Assembly (NCBI GenBank): GCA_945619025.1
Contig: CALZBJ010000004.1
Location: 62,001-126,000 of the forward strand
Direction: 5' to 3'
DNA: 64,000 bases
Source of the DNA: CALZBJ01 sp945619025
GTDB taxonomy: Bacteria; Pseudomonadota; Gammaproteobacteria; Cardiobacteriales; Wohlfahrtiimonadaceae
Shown here in pieces: positions 33,476-41,800 of this stretch. Below the pieces are notes generated by a model. The model did not search any database and was not told the origin of the DNA. It saw nothing but the letters and a program-made list of their open reading frames with translations. The first letter of the stretch is position 1. Each line of letters starts with the position of its first letter. A program made the position numbers and the translations under genes.

Positions 33476-33880
33476 CTAATTCGTGAAGATTCCAGGAAGA
33501 GGAAGGGGTTTTCGGGTATCGGTGTCAAGGCAGACAATCTCAACCATTCCCGAGGTTAATCGCTCCTCGCCTCGATAGATAATCTGTTCAAAGTGTACGC
33601 GAGTTTTAGTGCGTTTGGCAATGGTTGTTGCCACGTAAAGATTGTCGCAGAGTACCGCCGGTTTATGATAATTGATGCTGATATTGCGCACCACAAACAT
33701 CTTTTTTTCCGTATCGGCGTAGGTATGCAGATTGACCCCGCGCGATAAGAGCCACTCGGTTCGCGCCCGCTCCATAAAGTTGAGATAGGTCGAGTGGTAG
33801 ACGATGCCGCCTGCATCGGTATCTTCGTAATAGACCCGAATGGGCAGAATAAACGGCGATGATTCGGTTGTGCTCGTCAT
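33476..33880 (-). CDS. ybgC: Tol-Pal system-associated acyl-CoA thioesterase YbgC
   Basis: 134 residues, hot-dog fold. The 4HBT signature YYEDTDAGGIVYHSTYLNFMER (about 18-39) carries the catalytic Asp in EDTDAGG. It hydrolyses short or acyl-ACP-like thioesters and is the normal first gene of tol operons. No strong Shine-Dalgarno sequence is visible before the ATG. A promoter is placed at 33928-33957. Confidence 0.94.
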   Translation of the reverse strand: MTSTTESSPFILPIRVYYEDTDAGGIVYHSTYLNFMERARTEWLLSRGVNLHTYADTEKKMFVVRNISINYHKPAVLCDNLYVATTIAKRTKTRVHFEQIIYRGEERLTSGMVEIVCLDTDTRKPLPLPGIFTN

Positions 33881-33927
33881 GATAATGATTCTTATATGGT
33901 TGCTAATCGTTTAAATTAATTCCCAAT

Positions 33928-33957
33928 ATTATAGCGGAACGGCGTTACTTTAGTGAA
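33928..33957 (-). promoter_or_regulatory. Probable promoter of the ybgC-tol operon
   Basis: On the minus strand: -35 TTCACT (33952-33957, 4 of 6), 18-base spacer, perfect -10 TATAAT (33928-33933). It overlaps the last codons of rluC. Predicted start near 33921, leaving about 40 bases of leader. Confidence 0.55.
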
Positions 33958-34886
33958 GATAAAACCGCATCGAGCGCTTTTGGGAGTGGGGCGCTGATGG
34001 CGTATTCTGCCCCATTTAAGGTAAATTTTAGTAAGGAGGCGTGGAGAAAAAGCCGATCAATGCCATCAGATTTCGCTTCACGATTGATCGGGATATCGCC
34101 ATATCGAGAATCGCCAATAATCGGAAATCCGCTTGCCGCACTGTGTACGCGAATTTGGTGAGTGCGCCCAGTAATAAGCTCTGCATCAAGAAGGCTCATG
34201 GTGGAGAAACGTCTTAATTCGGTAAAAATGGTGGTGGACGGTTTGCCATCAGGATCGGGAGTGACATGGCGCTCGCGCTGAGCATCACGGTGCTCGGTAT
34301 CAAGGGCGAGATCAACCCGTAACGGGGAGGATTTTAGCGCGCCTTTAACCAGTAAAGTATAGTGCTTTTCAATCTCTGCCTGTTGTAGCGCTAATAGAGC
34401 CTGGCGGTTTTTCGCGATCAGTAAAATGCCGCTGGTGTCCCGATCGAGTCGATGAACGAGCTCTAAAAAGGAACACTCCGGCTTTGCCGCGCGAAGCCAC
34501 TCAATAACGCCCGCTTTAATCTCACTGCCTGCATGCACTGCGTCCCCAGAAGCTTTATTGATCGCAATAAAATTCGGCGTTTCATCAATTACGCAGTGGA
34601 GAATATGCTGTTTTTCTGCCTCACTAATAATCACCGTTTCCGTTTTAGGAAGTAGCACTGGCGGGAGGCGAACGATGTCTCCTTTGTTGAGCCGATAGGT
34701 GGGTTTTATGCGCCCTTTATTGACGCGAACCTCGCCTTTACGCAGCATTTGATAGATTCGGCTTTTGGGGAGCACGCGAAATTCCGCCATGAGAAAATTA
34801 TCAATGCGCTGACCTTCGTGGTTGGCATCGATGGTCTTCATCATCACCGGGCGTTTAATCATATTGGCAGGCGTTGAATCGGTCAT
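33945..34886 (-). CDS. rluC: 23S rRNA pseudouridine synthase RluC
   Basis: 313 residues. S4 RNA-binding domain (about 24-85; RIDNFLMAEFRVLPKSRIYQ) followed by the RluA-type catalytic domain with HRLDRDTSGILLIAKN (about 142-157), in which the Asp of RLDRDTSG is the nucleophile, and ELITGRTHQIRVH. It modifies U955, U2504 and U2580 in E. coli. The S4 domain and length favour RluC over RluA; RluD is the alternative. In many gammaproteobacteria rluC is beside rne; here it is between recA and ybgC. Confidence 0.88.
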   Translation of the reverse strand: MTDSTPANMIKRPVMMKTIDANHEGQRIDNFLMAEFRVLPKSRIYQMLRKGEVRVNKGRIKPTYRLNKGDIVRLPPVLLPKTETVIISEAEKQHILHCVIDETPNFIAINKASGDAVHAGSEIKAGVIEWLRAAKPECSFLELVHRLDRDTSGILLIAKNRQALLALQQAEIEKHYTLLVKGALKSSPLRVDLALDTEHRDAQRERHVTPDPDGKPSTTIFTELRRFSTMSLLDAELITGRTHQIRVHSAASGFPIIGDSRYGDIPINREAKSDGIDRLFLHASLLKFTLNGAEYAISAPLPKALDAVLSSLK

Positions 34887-34930
34887 ATGGAGTTCCTAAC
34901 GGTAAATAAAAAGGGCTAGAGATTAATAAG

Positions 34931-34957
34931 GAAAAGCCTCCAAAGGGGAGGCTTTTC
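34931..34957 (-). terminator. Terminator downstream of recA
   Basis: Perfect 11-base arms GAAAAGCCTCC (34931-34941) and GGAGGCTTTTC (34947-34957) with a 5-base loop, 93 bases after the recA stop. The flanking T4 forms part of the stem and continues as CCTTATTAA on the minus strand. Confidence 0.75.
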
Positions 34958-35049
34958 ATCGGATCTTGGGATTGGCATTTGATTAAATACGTTCCGTAGA
35001 TCTTAAAAGAGTGAGGCTTGAATCACTGCTGCAGAATCCGTAGGATCTT

Positions 35050-36090
35050 CTATTCATCCTCCGGATCAGCCGGCGCCTCTTCCGATGCAGGGGTTCCGGT
35101 GCTACCGATGAAGTGTTCGCGAACTTTGGTTTCAATTTCGCGCGCAATTTCAGGATTTTCACGGAGGAACTGTTTCGAGTTCTCTTTACCTTGGCCTAAG
35201 CGAGTATCGCCGTAGCTATACCATGCACCGGCTTTATCCACAAATCCGCCATCGACACCGAGATCGATCACTTCGCCTAAGGTGTCAATGCCTTGGCCAT
35301 ACATGATCTCAAATTCCGCTTGTCTAAAGGGAGGCGATACTTTGTTTTTCACGACGCGTACACGCGTTGCTGCGCCGATCACCTCGTCGCCTTTTTTGAT
35401 CGCACCGGTACGGCGGATATCAAGACGCACAGAGGAGTAGAATTTAAGCGCATTCCCCCCGGTCGTGGTTTCAGGGCTACCAAACATAACGCCGATCTTC
35501 ATCCGAATTTGGTTAATGAAGATGACAAGGGTATTCGATTTTTGGATATTCGCGGTCAATTTACGGAGCGCCTGGCTCATTAAACGCGCTTGAAGACCCA
35601 TGTGCGAATCCCCCATCTCTCCTTCGATTTCCGCTTTTGGAGTTAGGGCGGCAACGGAGTCCACAACCACGATATCCACCGCGCCTGAACGTACGAGTGT
35701 ATCGGTAATTTCGAGTGCTTGCTCACCGTTATCGGGCTGAGAAACGTAGAGATTTTCTACATCCACGCCTAATTTTGCGGCGTAAGCGGGGTCGAGTGCG
35801 TGCTCAGCGTCAATAAACGCTGCGGTACCGCCGGCTTTTTGCGCTTCAGCAATGACGTGAAGCGTGAGCGTTGTTTTACCGGATGATTCAGGTCCAAAGA
35901 TTTCGACAACACGGCCGCGGGGCAATCCACCGATACCAAGGGCAACGTCAAGGCCGATTGATCCTGTGGAAACGGGAATAATCCCGGCAGGTGATTGGTC
36001 ATCACCAAGACGCATGACAGAGCCTTTACCAAATTGACGATCGATCTGGCTTAATGCGGCTTGAAGCGCTTTGCGTTTATTCTCATCCAT
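35050..36090 (-). CDS. recA: Recombinase RecA
   Basis: 346 residues. Walker A GPESSGKTTLTL (about 67-78), VVVDSVAALTPKAEIEGEMGDSH, and LRKFYSS-like NALKFYSSVRLDIRR are RecA landmarks; the C terminus is acidic (APADPEDE). It drives strand exchange and LexA cleavage. RBS GAGGAC precedes the ATG. Upstream (36091-36156) I find no CTGT-N8-ACAG LexA box. recX is not downstream; the transcript ends at a hairpin before rluC. Confidence 0.98.
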   Translation of the reverse strand: MDENKRKALQAALSQIDRQFGKGSVMRLGDDQSPAGIIPVSTGSIGLDVALGIGGLPRGRVVEIFGPESSGKTTLTLHVIAEAQKAGGTAAFIDAEHALDPAYAAKLGVDVENLYVSQPDNGEQALEITDTLVRSGAVDIVVVDSVAALTPKAEIEGEMGDSHMGLQARLMSQALRKLTANIQKSNTLVIFINQIRMKIGVMFGSPETTTGGNALKFYSSVRLDIRRTGAIKKGDEVIGAATRVRVVKNKVSPPFRQAEFEIMYGQGIDTLGEVIDLGVDGGFVDKAGAWYSYGDTRLGQGKENSKQFLRENPEIAREIETKVREHFIGSTGTPASEEAPADPEDE

Positions 36091-36156
36091 TATTTTGTCC
36101 TCAAATATCAGAAAGATTTAAAGAGCCACTATTATGGCATATATTGGGAATTACTT

Positions 36157-37566
36157 TTAACTAAGTTGTTTGATTTTGTTGATCGCTTTGGTGGTGGAGT
36201 AACCGTCGATAAAGTCGATCAGTTTCACCTCGCCGCCATTATTTAAGACCGCTTTTGCGCCCTTAATATCGCTCACTTCGTAGTCGCTTCCTTTAACTAA
36301 AATATCTGGGAGCAACTCATTAATTAGGGTTTCAGGCGTATCTTCATCAAAGAGCACAACCCAGTCCACCGACGATAGCGACGCCAGCACCGAAGCACGG
36401 CTCTCTTCGTCCATGATGGGGCGCTCTGGGCCTTTAATGCGTTTTACTGATGCATCGGAATTGAGCGCAACAATGAGGCGATCTCCAAGACGGCGCGCGG
36501 CTTCAAGGTAGGAAACATGTCCCTTATGAATAATATCGAAGCAGCCGTTGGTCATCACTATTTTTTCTTGGCGATCGTGGGCGATCTTGATCTCTTCGAG
36601 CAGCTCCTCTTTGGTTAAAATACGGTGGTGCGCTCTTGAGGCTTCACGCATCGCACGATTGAGCTCATCATAAGAGACGGTGGAAGCGCCCATTTTACCC
36701 ACCACAATTGAGGCACCTAAGTTAGCAATCCGGCACGCCTCCGGTAGGGAGTGATCTTTGGCAAGAAAGGTCGCAATGAGCGCGATGACCGTGTCGCCAG
36801 CACCGGTAACATCAAACACATCGCGGGCTTGGGCGGAAAAGGTGATCGGTTCTTTATCTTTTTCAAAAAGCGTCATGCCCTTTTCACTGCGGGTAATGAG
36901 TAGTGCCTCAAGATCGAGCGCTTCACGCATTGTTTGCGCCTTTTTAAAGAGCTCCTCATCGCTGTGGCAGGTGCCGGCAACTTTCTCAAATTCACTTAAA
37001 TTGGGGGTAAGTAACGTGCTGCCACGATATTTAGTAAAGTCATCGCCTTTTGGGTCGATAATCACTTTTTTACCGTGCGCGCGGGCATGAGCAATTAGCT
37101 CCGAGACCGGCTGTAAAAAACCTTTGCCGTAATCGGATAAAACGATCACATCGGCACTTTCAATCTCTTTTTTACACAGATCAATGGTCGATTTGGACGG
37201 CGCATCGGGATAATTTTCTTCAAAATCACAACGCACGACATGTTGCTGACGGCTAATTACGCGCAGTTTATTGATGGTCGCATGCTGAGTATCGGTAATC
37301 AGCGCATCGATAATTCCTGCTGATTGGCACAGTTCTTTAAGATCTCGTCCGGCATCGTCATCGCCAATTAAACCCACAAGAGAGACGGTTTGATCGAGCG
37401 TTTGAATGTTGAGTGCGACGTTCGCCGCACCCCCAAGTTTTTTCTCAATGGTCTTAATATTAACCACCGGAACCGGGGATTCCGGAGAGATTCGATGGGT
37501 CGAACCGATCCAGTAACAATCAAGCATGACATCGCCAATTACGGCAATTTTCTTCGTCGCAGGCAT
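36157..37566 (-). CDS. hldE: Bifunctional heptose 7-phosphate kinase / heptose 1-phosphate adenylyltransferase
   Basis: 469 residues, two fused enzymes of ADP-heptose synthesis for LPS inner core. N-terminal PfkB-type kinase (about 1-310): GGAANVALNI, DVTGAGDTVIAL with the catalytic Asp. C-terminal nucleotidyltransferase (about 335-469): MTNGCFDIIHKGHVSYLE and LNSDASVKRIKGPERP. 13 bases separate it from tatD, with which it is probably cotranscribed. Confidence 0.97.
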   Translation of the reverse strand: MPATKKIAVIGDVMLDCYWIGSTHRISPESPVPVVNIKTIEKKLGGAANVALNIQTLDQTVSLVGLIGDDDAGRDLKELCQSAGIIDALITDTQHATINKLRVISRQQHVVRCDFEENYPDAPSKSTIDLCKKEIESADVIVLSDYGKGFLQPVSELIAHARAHGKKVIIDPKGDDFTKYRGSTLLTPNLSEFEKVAGTCHSDEELFKKAQTMREALDLEALLITRSEKGMTLFEKDKEPITFSAQARDVFDVTGAGDTVIALIATFLAKDHSLPEACRIANLGASIVVGKMGASTVSYDELNRAMREASRAHHRILTKEELLEEIKIAHDRQEKIVMTNGCFDIIHKGHVSYLEAARRLGDRLIVALNSDASVKRIKGPERPIMDEESRASVLASLSSVDWVVLFDEDTPETLINELLPDILVKGSDYEVSDIKGAKAVLNNGGEVKLIDFIDGYSTTKAINKIKQLS

Positions 37567-37579
37567 AGTGATCTCTCTT

Positions 37580-38365
37580 TTAAAATTGCGTATTAAATAG
37601 GGTGTTGAAGTTATTGCGGGTAAGATCGGCGGTCTCCTCTAAGGAGAGTCCTTTAATCTCGGCAATCATCTTCGCCACTTCCGGAACGTGTCCGGGAAAA
37701 TTGATTTTACCACGATACGGCACCGGTGCTAAGTAGGGCGAGTCGGTCTCGATCAAAATACGATCAAGTGGCATTTTTCGCACCACTTCGCGAAGCTCAG
37801 CGGCGTTTTTAAAGGTGATAATGCCTGAAAATGAGACGTAAAATCCTTGGTCGAGTCCTTGCTTGGCCATCTCCCAATTTTCAGTAAAGCAGTGGAGAAT
37901 CGCTCCGGCATCGCGCGCATTTTCATGCTTTAAGATATTGATGGTATCTTCGCGGGCGCTTCGGGTATGGATAATCAGCGGCTTTTGCGTCTTTTTGGCG
38001 ATATCAATTTGGCGAATAAAATAATCTTGCTGCTGCAATTTACTCTCTTCAGTGTAGTAGTAATCAAGCCCGGTTTCACCAATGGCGATCACATTTGGGT
38101 GCGCTAACATCTCGGCAAAACTGTCGAGCGTTGGGAGCGGTTCTTCTTCAACATTGCAAGGATGAATCCCCACCGAAAGGGAAACGCGGTCGAGATAATT
38201 TTTAACGGTATCGTGCATTGCGTGCCAATTATTCAGGCTAATGGAGACGCAAAGCATGTGTTGAACATTTTCCGCTAGAGTGCGGGCCATCATCTCGTCA
38301 AAATCGTTGTTAAAACGAGCAAGATCAATGCAATCGAGATGACAGTGAGAATCGATAAAGTGCAT
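37580..38365 (-). CDS. TatD family metal-dependent hydrolase (YcfH-like)
   Basis: 261 residues. N-terminal FIDSHCHLD supplies two metal-binding His; IGETGLDYYY (about 95-104), PLIIHTRSA and HCFTENWE, and ILIETDSPYLAP with the catalytic Asp complete the TatD site. Members are 3'-5' DNases/RNases or D-aminoacyl hydrolases; YcfH is the closest E. coli relation. Position downstream of pilZ reproduces the Pseudomonas pilZ-tatD pairing, but holB and tmk are missing upstream. Confidence 0.92.
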   Translation of the reverse strand: MHFIDSHCHLDCIDLARFNNDFDEMMARTLAENVQHMLCVSISLNNWHAMHDTVKNYLDRVSLSVGIHPCNVEEEPLPTLDSFAEMLAHPNVIAIGETGLDYYYTEESKLQQQDYFIRQIDIAKKTQKPLIIHTRSAREDTINILKHENARDAGAILHCFTENWEMAKQGLDQGFYVSFSGIITFKNAAELREVVRKMPLDRILIETDSPYLAPVPYRGKINFPGHVPEVAKMIAEIKGLSLEETADLTRNNFNTLFNTQF

Positions 38366-38430
38366 AAGTATGATTAGTGAGTGTTGAGTGATTTGAAACG
38401 AAAGCGCGTGATTAAAACGCTAGAAATGCG

Positions 38431-38463
38431 ATCGCCGCATATCGGTTTGATAGATGCGGCGAT
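38431..38463. repeat. Perfect inverted repeat between pilZ and tatD
   Basis: Arms ATCGCCGCAT (38431-38440) and ATGCGGCGAT (38454-38463) around a 13-base centre, in the 123-base gap between pilZ and tatD. GC-rich stem without a U-run: an RNA stability or Rho-related element, or a protein site. Confidence 0.5.
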
Positions 38464-38488
38464 TGATCAGTTTAAGTCGTGGGCGACA

Positions 38489-38833
38489 TTACATGGTATT
38501 GGTCATCATTGAGCGGCGGCCCGATTGATGGATAATTTTCTTGAATCGATCATTGATAGTGGGCGCTTGAACGCCGGTAAAGGCAACACCAATCCCTTGT
38601 TTGCGTCCTCCAGAGGCTTTCGGTGGATTGATCCACACGACTTTTGCCGGTGCGGGGCTACGCTGTTTCGGGTTATCGGGAAGGGTGAGGACGATAAACA
38701 ATTCGTCGCCGAGCGAGAATTCTCGTTCCGTTGGAATGAAAAATCCACCATCGCGCAAAAAGGGCATATAGGCTTCAACTACTTGGCCTGCGTCCTTAAA
38801 CGTAATGGCTATCTGTCTCGATCGTTGATTCAT
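38489..38833 (-). CDS. pilZ: PilZ domain protein, type IV pilus assembly
   Basis: 114 residues. The short single-domain form: ITFKDAGQVVEAYMPFLRDGGFFIPTE at the start (landmark), LGDELFIVLTLPDNP, and GIGVAFTG near 80. The RxxxR c-di-GMP binding motif is not present at the N terminus, as in type IV pilus PilZ proteins, which bind PilB/FimX-like partners rather than c-di-GMP. It follows the ChpA-like gene by 11 bases and probably belongs to the chemosensory operon. Confidence 0.9.
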   Translation of the reverse strand: MNQRSRQIAITFKDAGQVVEAYMPFLRDGGFFIPTEREFSLGDELFIVLTLPDNPKQRSPAPAKVVWINPPKASGGRKQGIGVAFTGVQAPTINDRFKKIIHQSGRRSMMTNTM

Positions 38834-38844
38834 TGTTTAAACCT

Positions 38845-41800
38845 CTACTTCTCTTTATGATTCATTTTATCGCCTAATAACTTTTCTATTATAGCGGTTA
38901 TTTGGGCTTCTTGGTACGGTTTACCACAATATTCATTCGCGCCAAGTGAAATGGCACGCTCTTTGTGTTTTTCCCCGGTACGCGAGGTTACCATAATGAC
39001 GGGAACGTCCACAAGATGCGGTCTTGCACGAAGATGGGCGAGTACCTCAAATCCATCCATCTTCGGCATTTCAATATCGAGCATAATAAGATCAGGGGTG
39101 AAGGTTTCAAGTTTTTCCACCGCGTCAATCCCATCTTTCGCTGCTTTCCACTGTAAGCCCATCCGCTCAACCATTCGCGAACTTACTTTACGCATAGTAA
39201 TGGAGTCGTCGACGATAAGGACTGTCGGCACTGCCGCTTTTTCACTCTCGTCAGCATGCGCATCAATGCTCATATCCTGCATCATCGAGAGCAGTTTCTC
39301 ATTTTTAATGATGCTCTGGATATCGATGATATAGATAATGCTTCCATCGGGAAGTAAGCTACTGCCTGAAATCCCTGGAATATGTGCAATCTGCGGGTTA
39401 AGCGGGCGCATAATCATATCTTGCTGCGCCACAATTCGGTCAATCTCAAGCGCGACTTTACGGCCAGCAATTGAGTAGAAGAGATAGATGTTTTTCTCTT
39501 TCGTTTGCCCAAAACTAAGATCACCATACACGCGCCCAATTGGCAGAATCTCGTAAGATTCCCCTTGATAATTAGCGGTGTTATTGACGATCTCGTCGCT
39601 ATCGAGTTTGTCGATCGCAATGATGTTATCAAGCGGAATCGCCACTTGTTTTGTACCAATGCTAACCAGCAAGGTTTGTAGCGTTGTGAGCGAATAAGGT
39701 ACCGCGATCTCAAAGGCAAGACCTTTGCCAGGCATGTTTTCAACGGAGAGACGCGCGTTCAGAAGAACGAGTGCTTTCGCTAAAATATCGAGTCCAACGC
39801 CCCGTCCCGCATCTTGCGAGAGGGATTTTGCTGTAGTCATACCGGGAAGCATGAGCAGCTCAATTAAGCGCTGATCGGAGATCTCTTCATCGGCTTTAAT
39901 CTTACCAAGCTCAACCGCTTTTTGGCGCGCTTTTTCAACATCAACCCCACCTCCGTCATCGGCAAAGCGAATCACAAGGTCAGGTCCGTGTTTGGTCACA
40001 TGAATCGAGATATTACCGGTGCTCTCTTTCCCGCTTGCTTTACGTGTTTCAGGGTCTTCAATCCCGTGAATGATCGAGTTACGAATCATATGTTCAAACG
40101 GGGTGAGCATCTGCTCAAGCAGCATACGCTCAACGAAGATATCGGTACCTTCGGTAGTGAGTTCTACGGTTTTATCGTGTACTTTCGACACTTGACGAAT
40201 CAAGCGGCGCAGACGCGGAATAATGCTCTGGAAGTTGTCGGTTCTCACTTCATTCAATGTTTGGTTAACAAAGGATTGAAGGAGCGATTGCTTCTCAAGG
40301 TTATTCGTCAGCGCATTCACATGGGCATCGATGGTTTTGCGGAGTGAATCTAAGTCTCCCGCGGATTCCATGATGAGGCGTGTCAGCTGTTGTAGCTCTG
40401 AGAATCGGTCTAGCTCGAGCGGGTCAAATTCCCCGTGATCGGCTAAACGTGCATGACGGGAAACCATCTGCGCTTCCATCTCAATCTCAATTCGGCGAGC
40501 TTGTGAATTAACGCGACCAATCGTTCGGTCGAGCTCTTCAATCGACGATAAAATTTGGTTTACGCTGCGTTGTTGCTGCGCGTTGAGAATAATGTTTTCC
40601 GCAATATTTTCGGACATTAAGCTCAATTTATTTGGCGATACACGAATCGCACCAAGTTCCGCCTGCGCCGCCGAGCTCGTCTCTTCGGTCACCTCAGTGA
40701 TTTTCTCATCCCCTTCTACTTTCCCTAAAAGGTCCATTTCAGGTGGGGTTTCGTTCCCAAGGAGAAGATGGAGTGAGGAGAGGATGTTATACGCCTCTTG
40801 GTCCATCTGCGCGGTTTTATTCTCGAGCATTGTTGGAATATGGTCGAGGGCCCGCTGGAGAAGATCAAAACGGCGTGGGTCTTTCGAGAAAAGCGCGATA
40901 TAGGCTTGGTCAAGCAAGGACTCAAGCGCGTGGCTCAATTGGCCGATATCCTCTTTCCCCACCATGCGCGAGCTCCCTTTAAGGGTGTGCATGAGACGTC
41001 TAAACTCGCCTAATAGAGGAGAAGTGGGATCATATTCGGTTGCGCGCCAATCGTTGATGACGTCGTCAGTATTTTCAAGAATTTCAAGCGCCTCTTCAGT
41101 GAAGAGCTCAAGAAGTTCGTTGTCAATCTCGTTCGAGTCATCGTGTTTTTGGCTTGAATCACGCAGCGCTGGATATTCGATAATGCGTTTGCTGAGCGTC
41201 TCAATATAGTATTGAAATTCGCTTTGCGAAACGGTGCGTCCTTCGATCGCTTGGACGGCACTTTCAAGCGCCTTTTTCCAGAGCGATAGGGTACGGCGCT
41301 GCGGGCTTAATCCGTGCGCTAAATAGAGCAGGGCGTTTGCATTCACTGCCTTAACAAGTGAATTGGCTTGCGCGTTTTGTTCAATGCGTTCGTTATGAAG
41401 CAGTAAACGCAGATCCTCAGTGAGGTGATGGAGCGTATTGTATGAACCGCTCTCAAGGCCATCAATGAGGGTTAAAATATTTTGGACGAGCTCAGAATCA
41501 TCGACGATCTCTTCGTGAACCGGCTCAAAGACGATCTCTTCCTCAAGAGGAAGCTCTTTTTCTTGCAGTTCAGTACGGAGTTGATCGATAAATTCATCAT
41601 CATCTTGGAGCATAATCGCCGGCGCTTCTTGAGCCGGAATTTGCCCGTCATGTTCCATTAAATACTCTGCTTGATAGACGATGCGGAAGAGTTCATTTTC
41701 ATAAACCTCTTCGCCCGCAAGCAGTTTTTTAATCGAGGTATAACCGTCGTTCGCATGGTGCCAAATCGCCTCACTGAAGGCATATTTCTTATCACGGCAA

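Noticed and set aside
33881..33890. GATAATGATT resembling half of a Fur box upstream of ybgC
   Set aside because: The second half of the 19-base palindrome is absent, and tol genes are not typical Fur targets.
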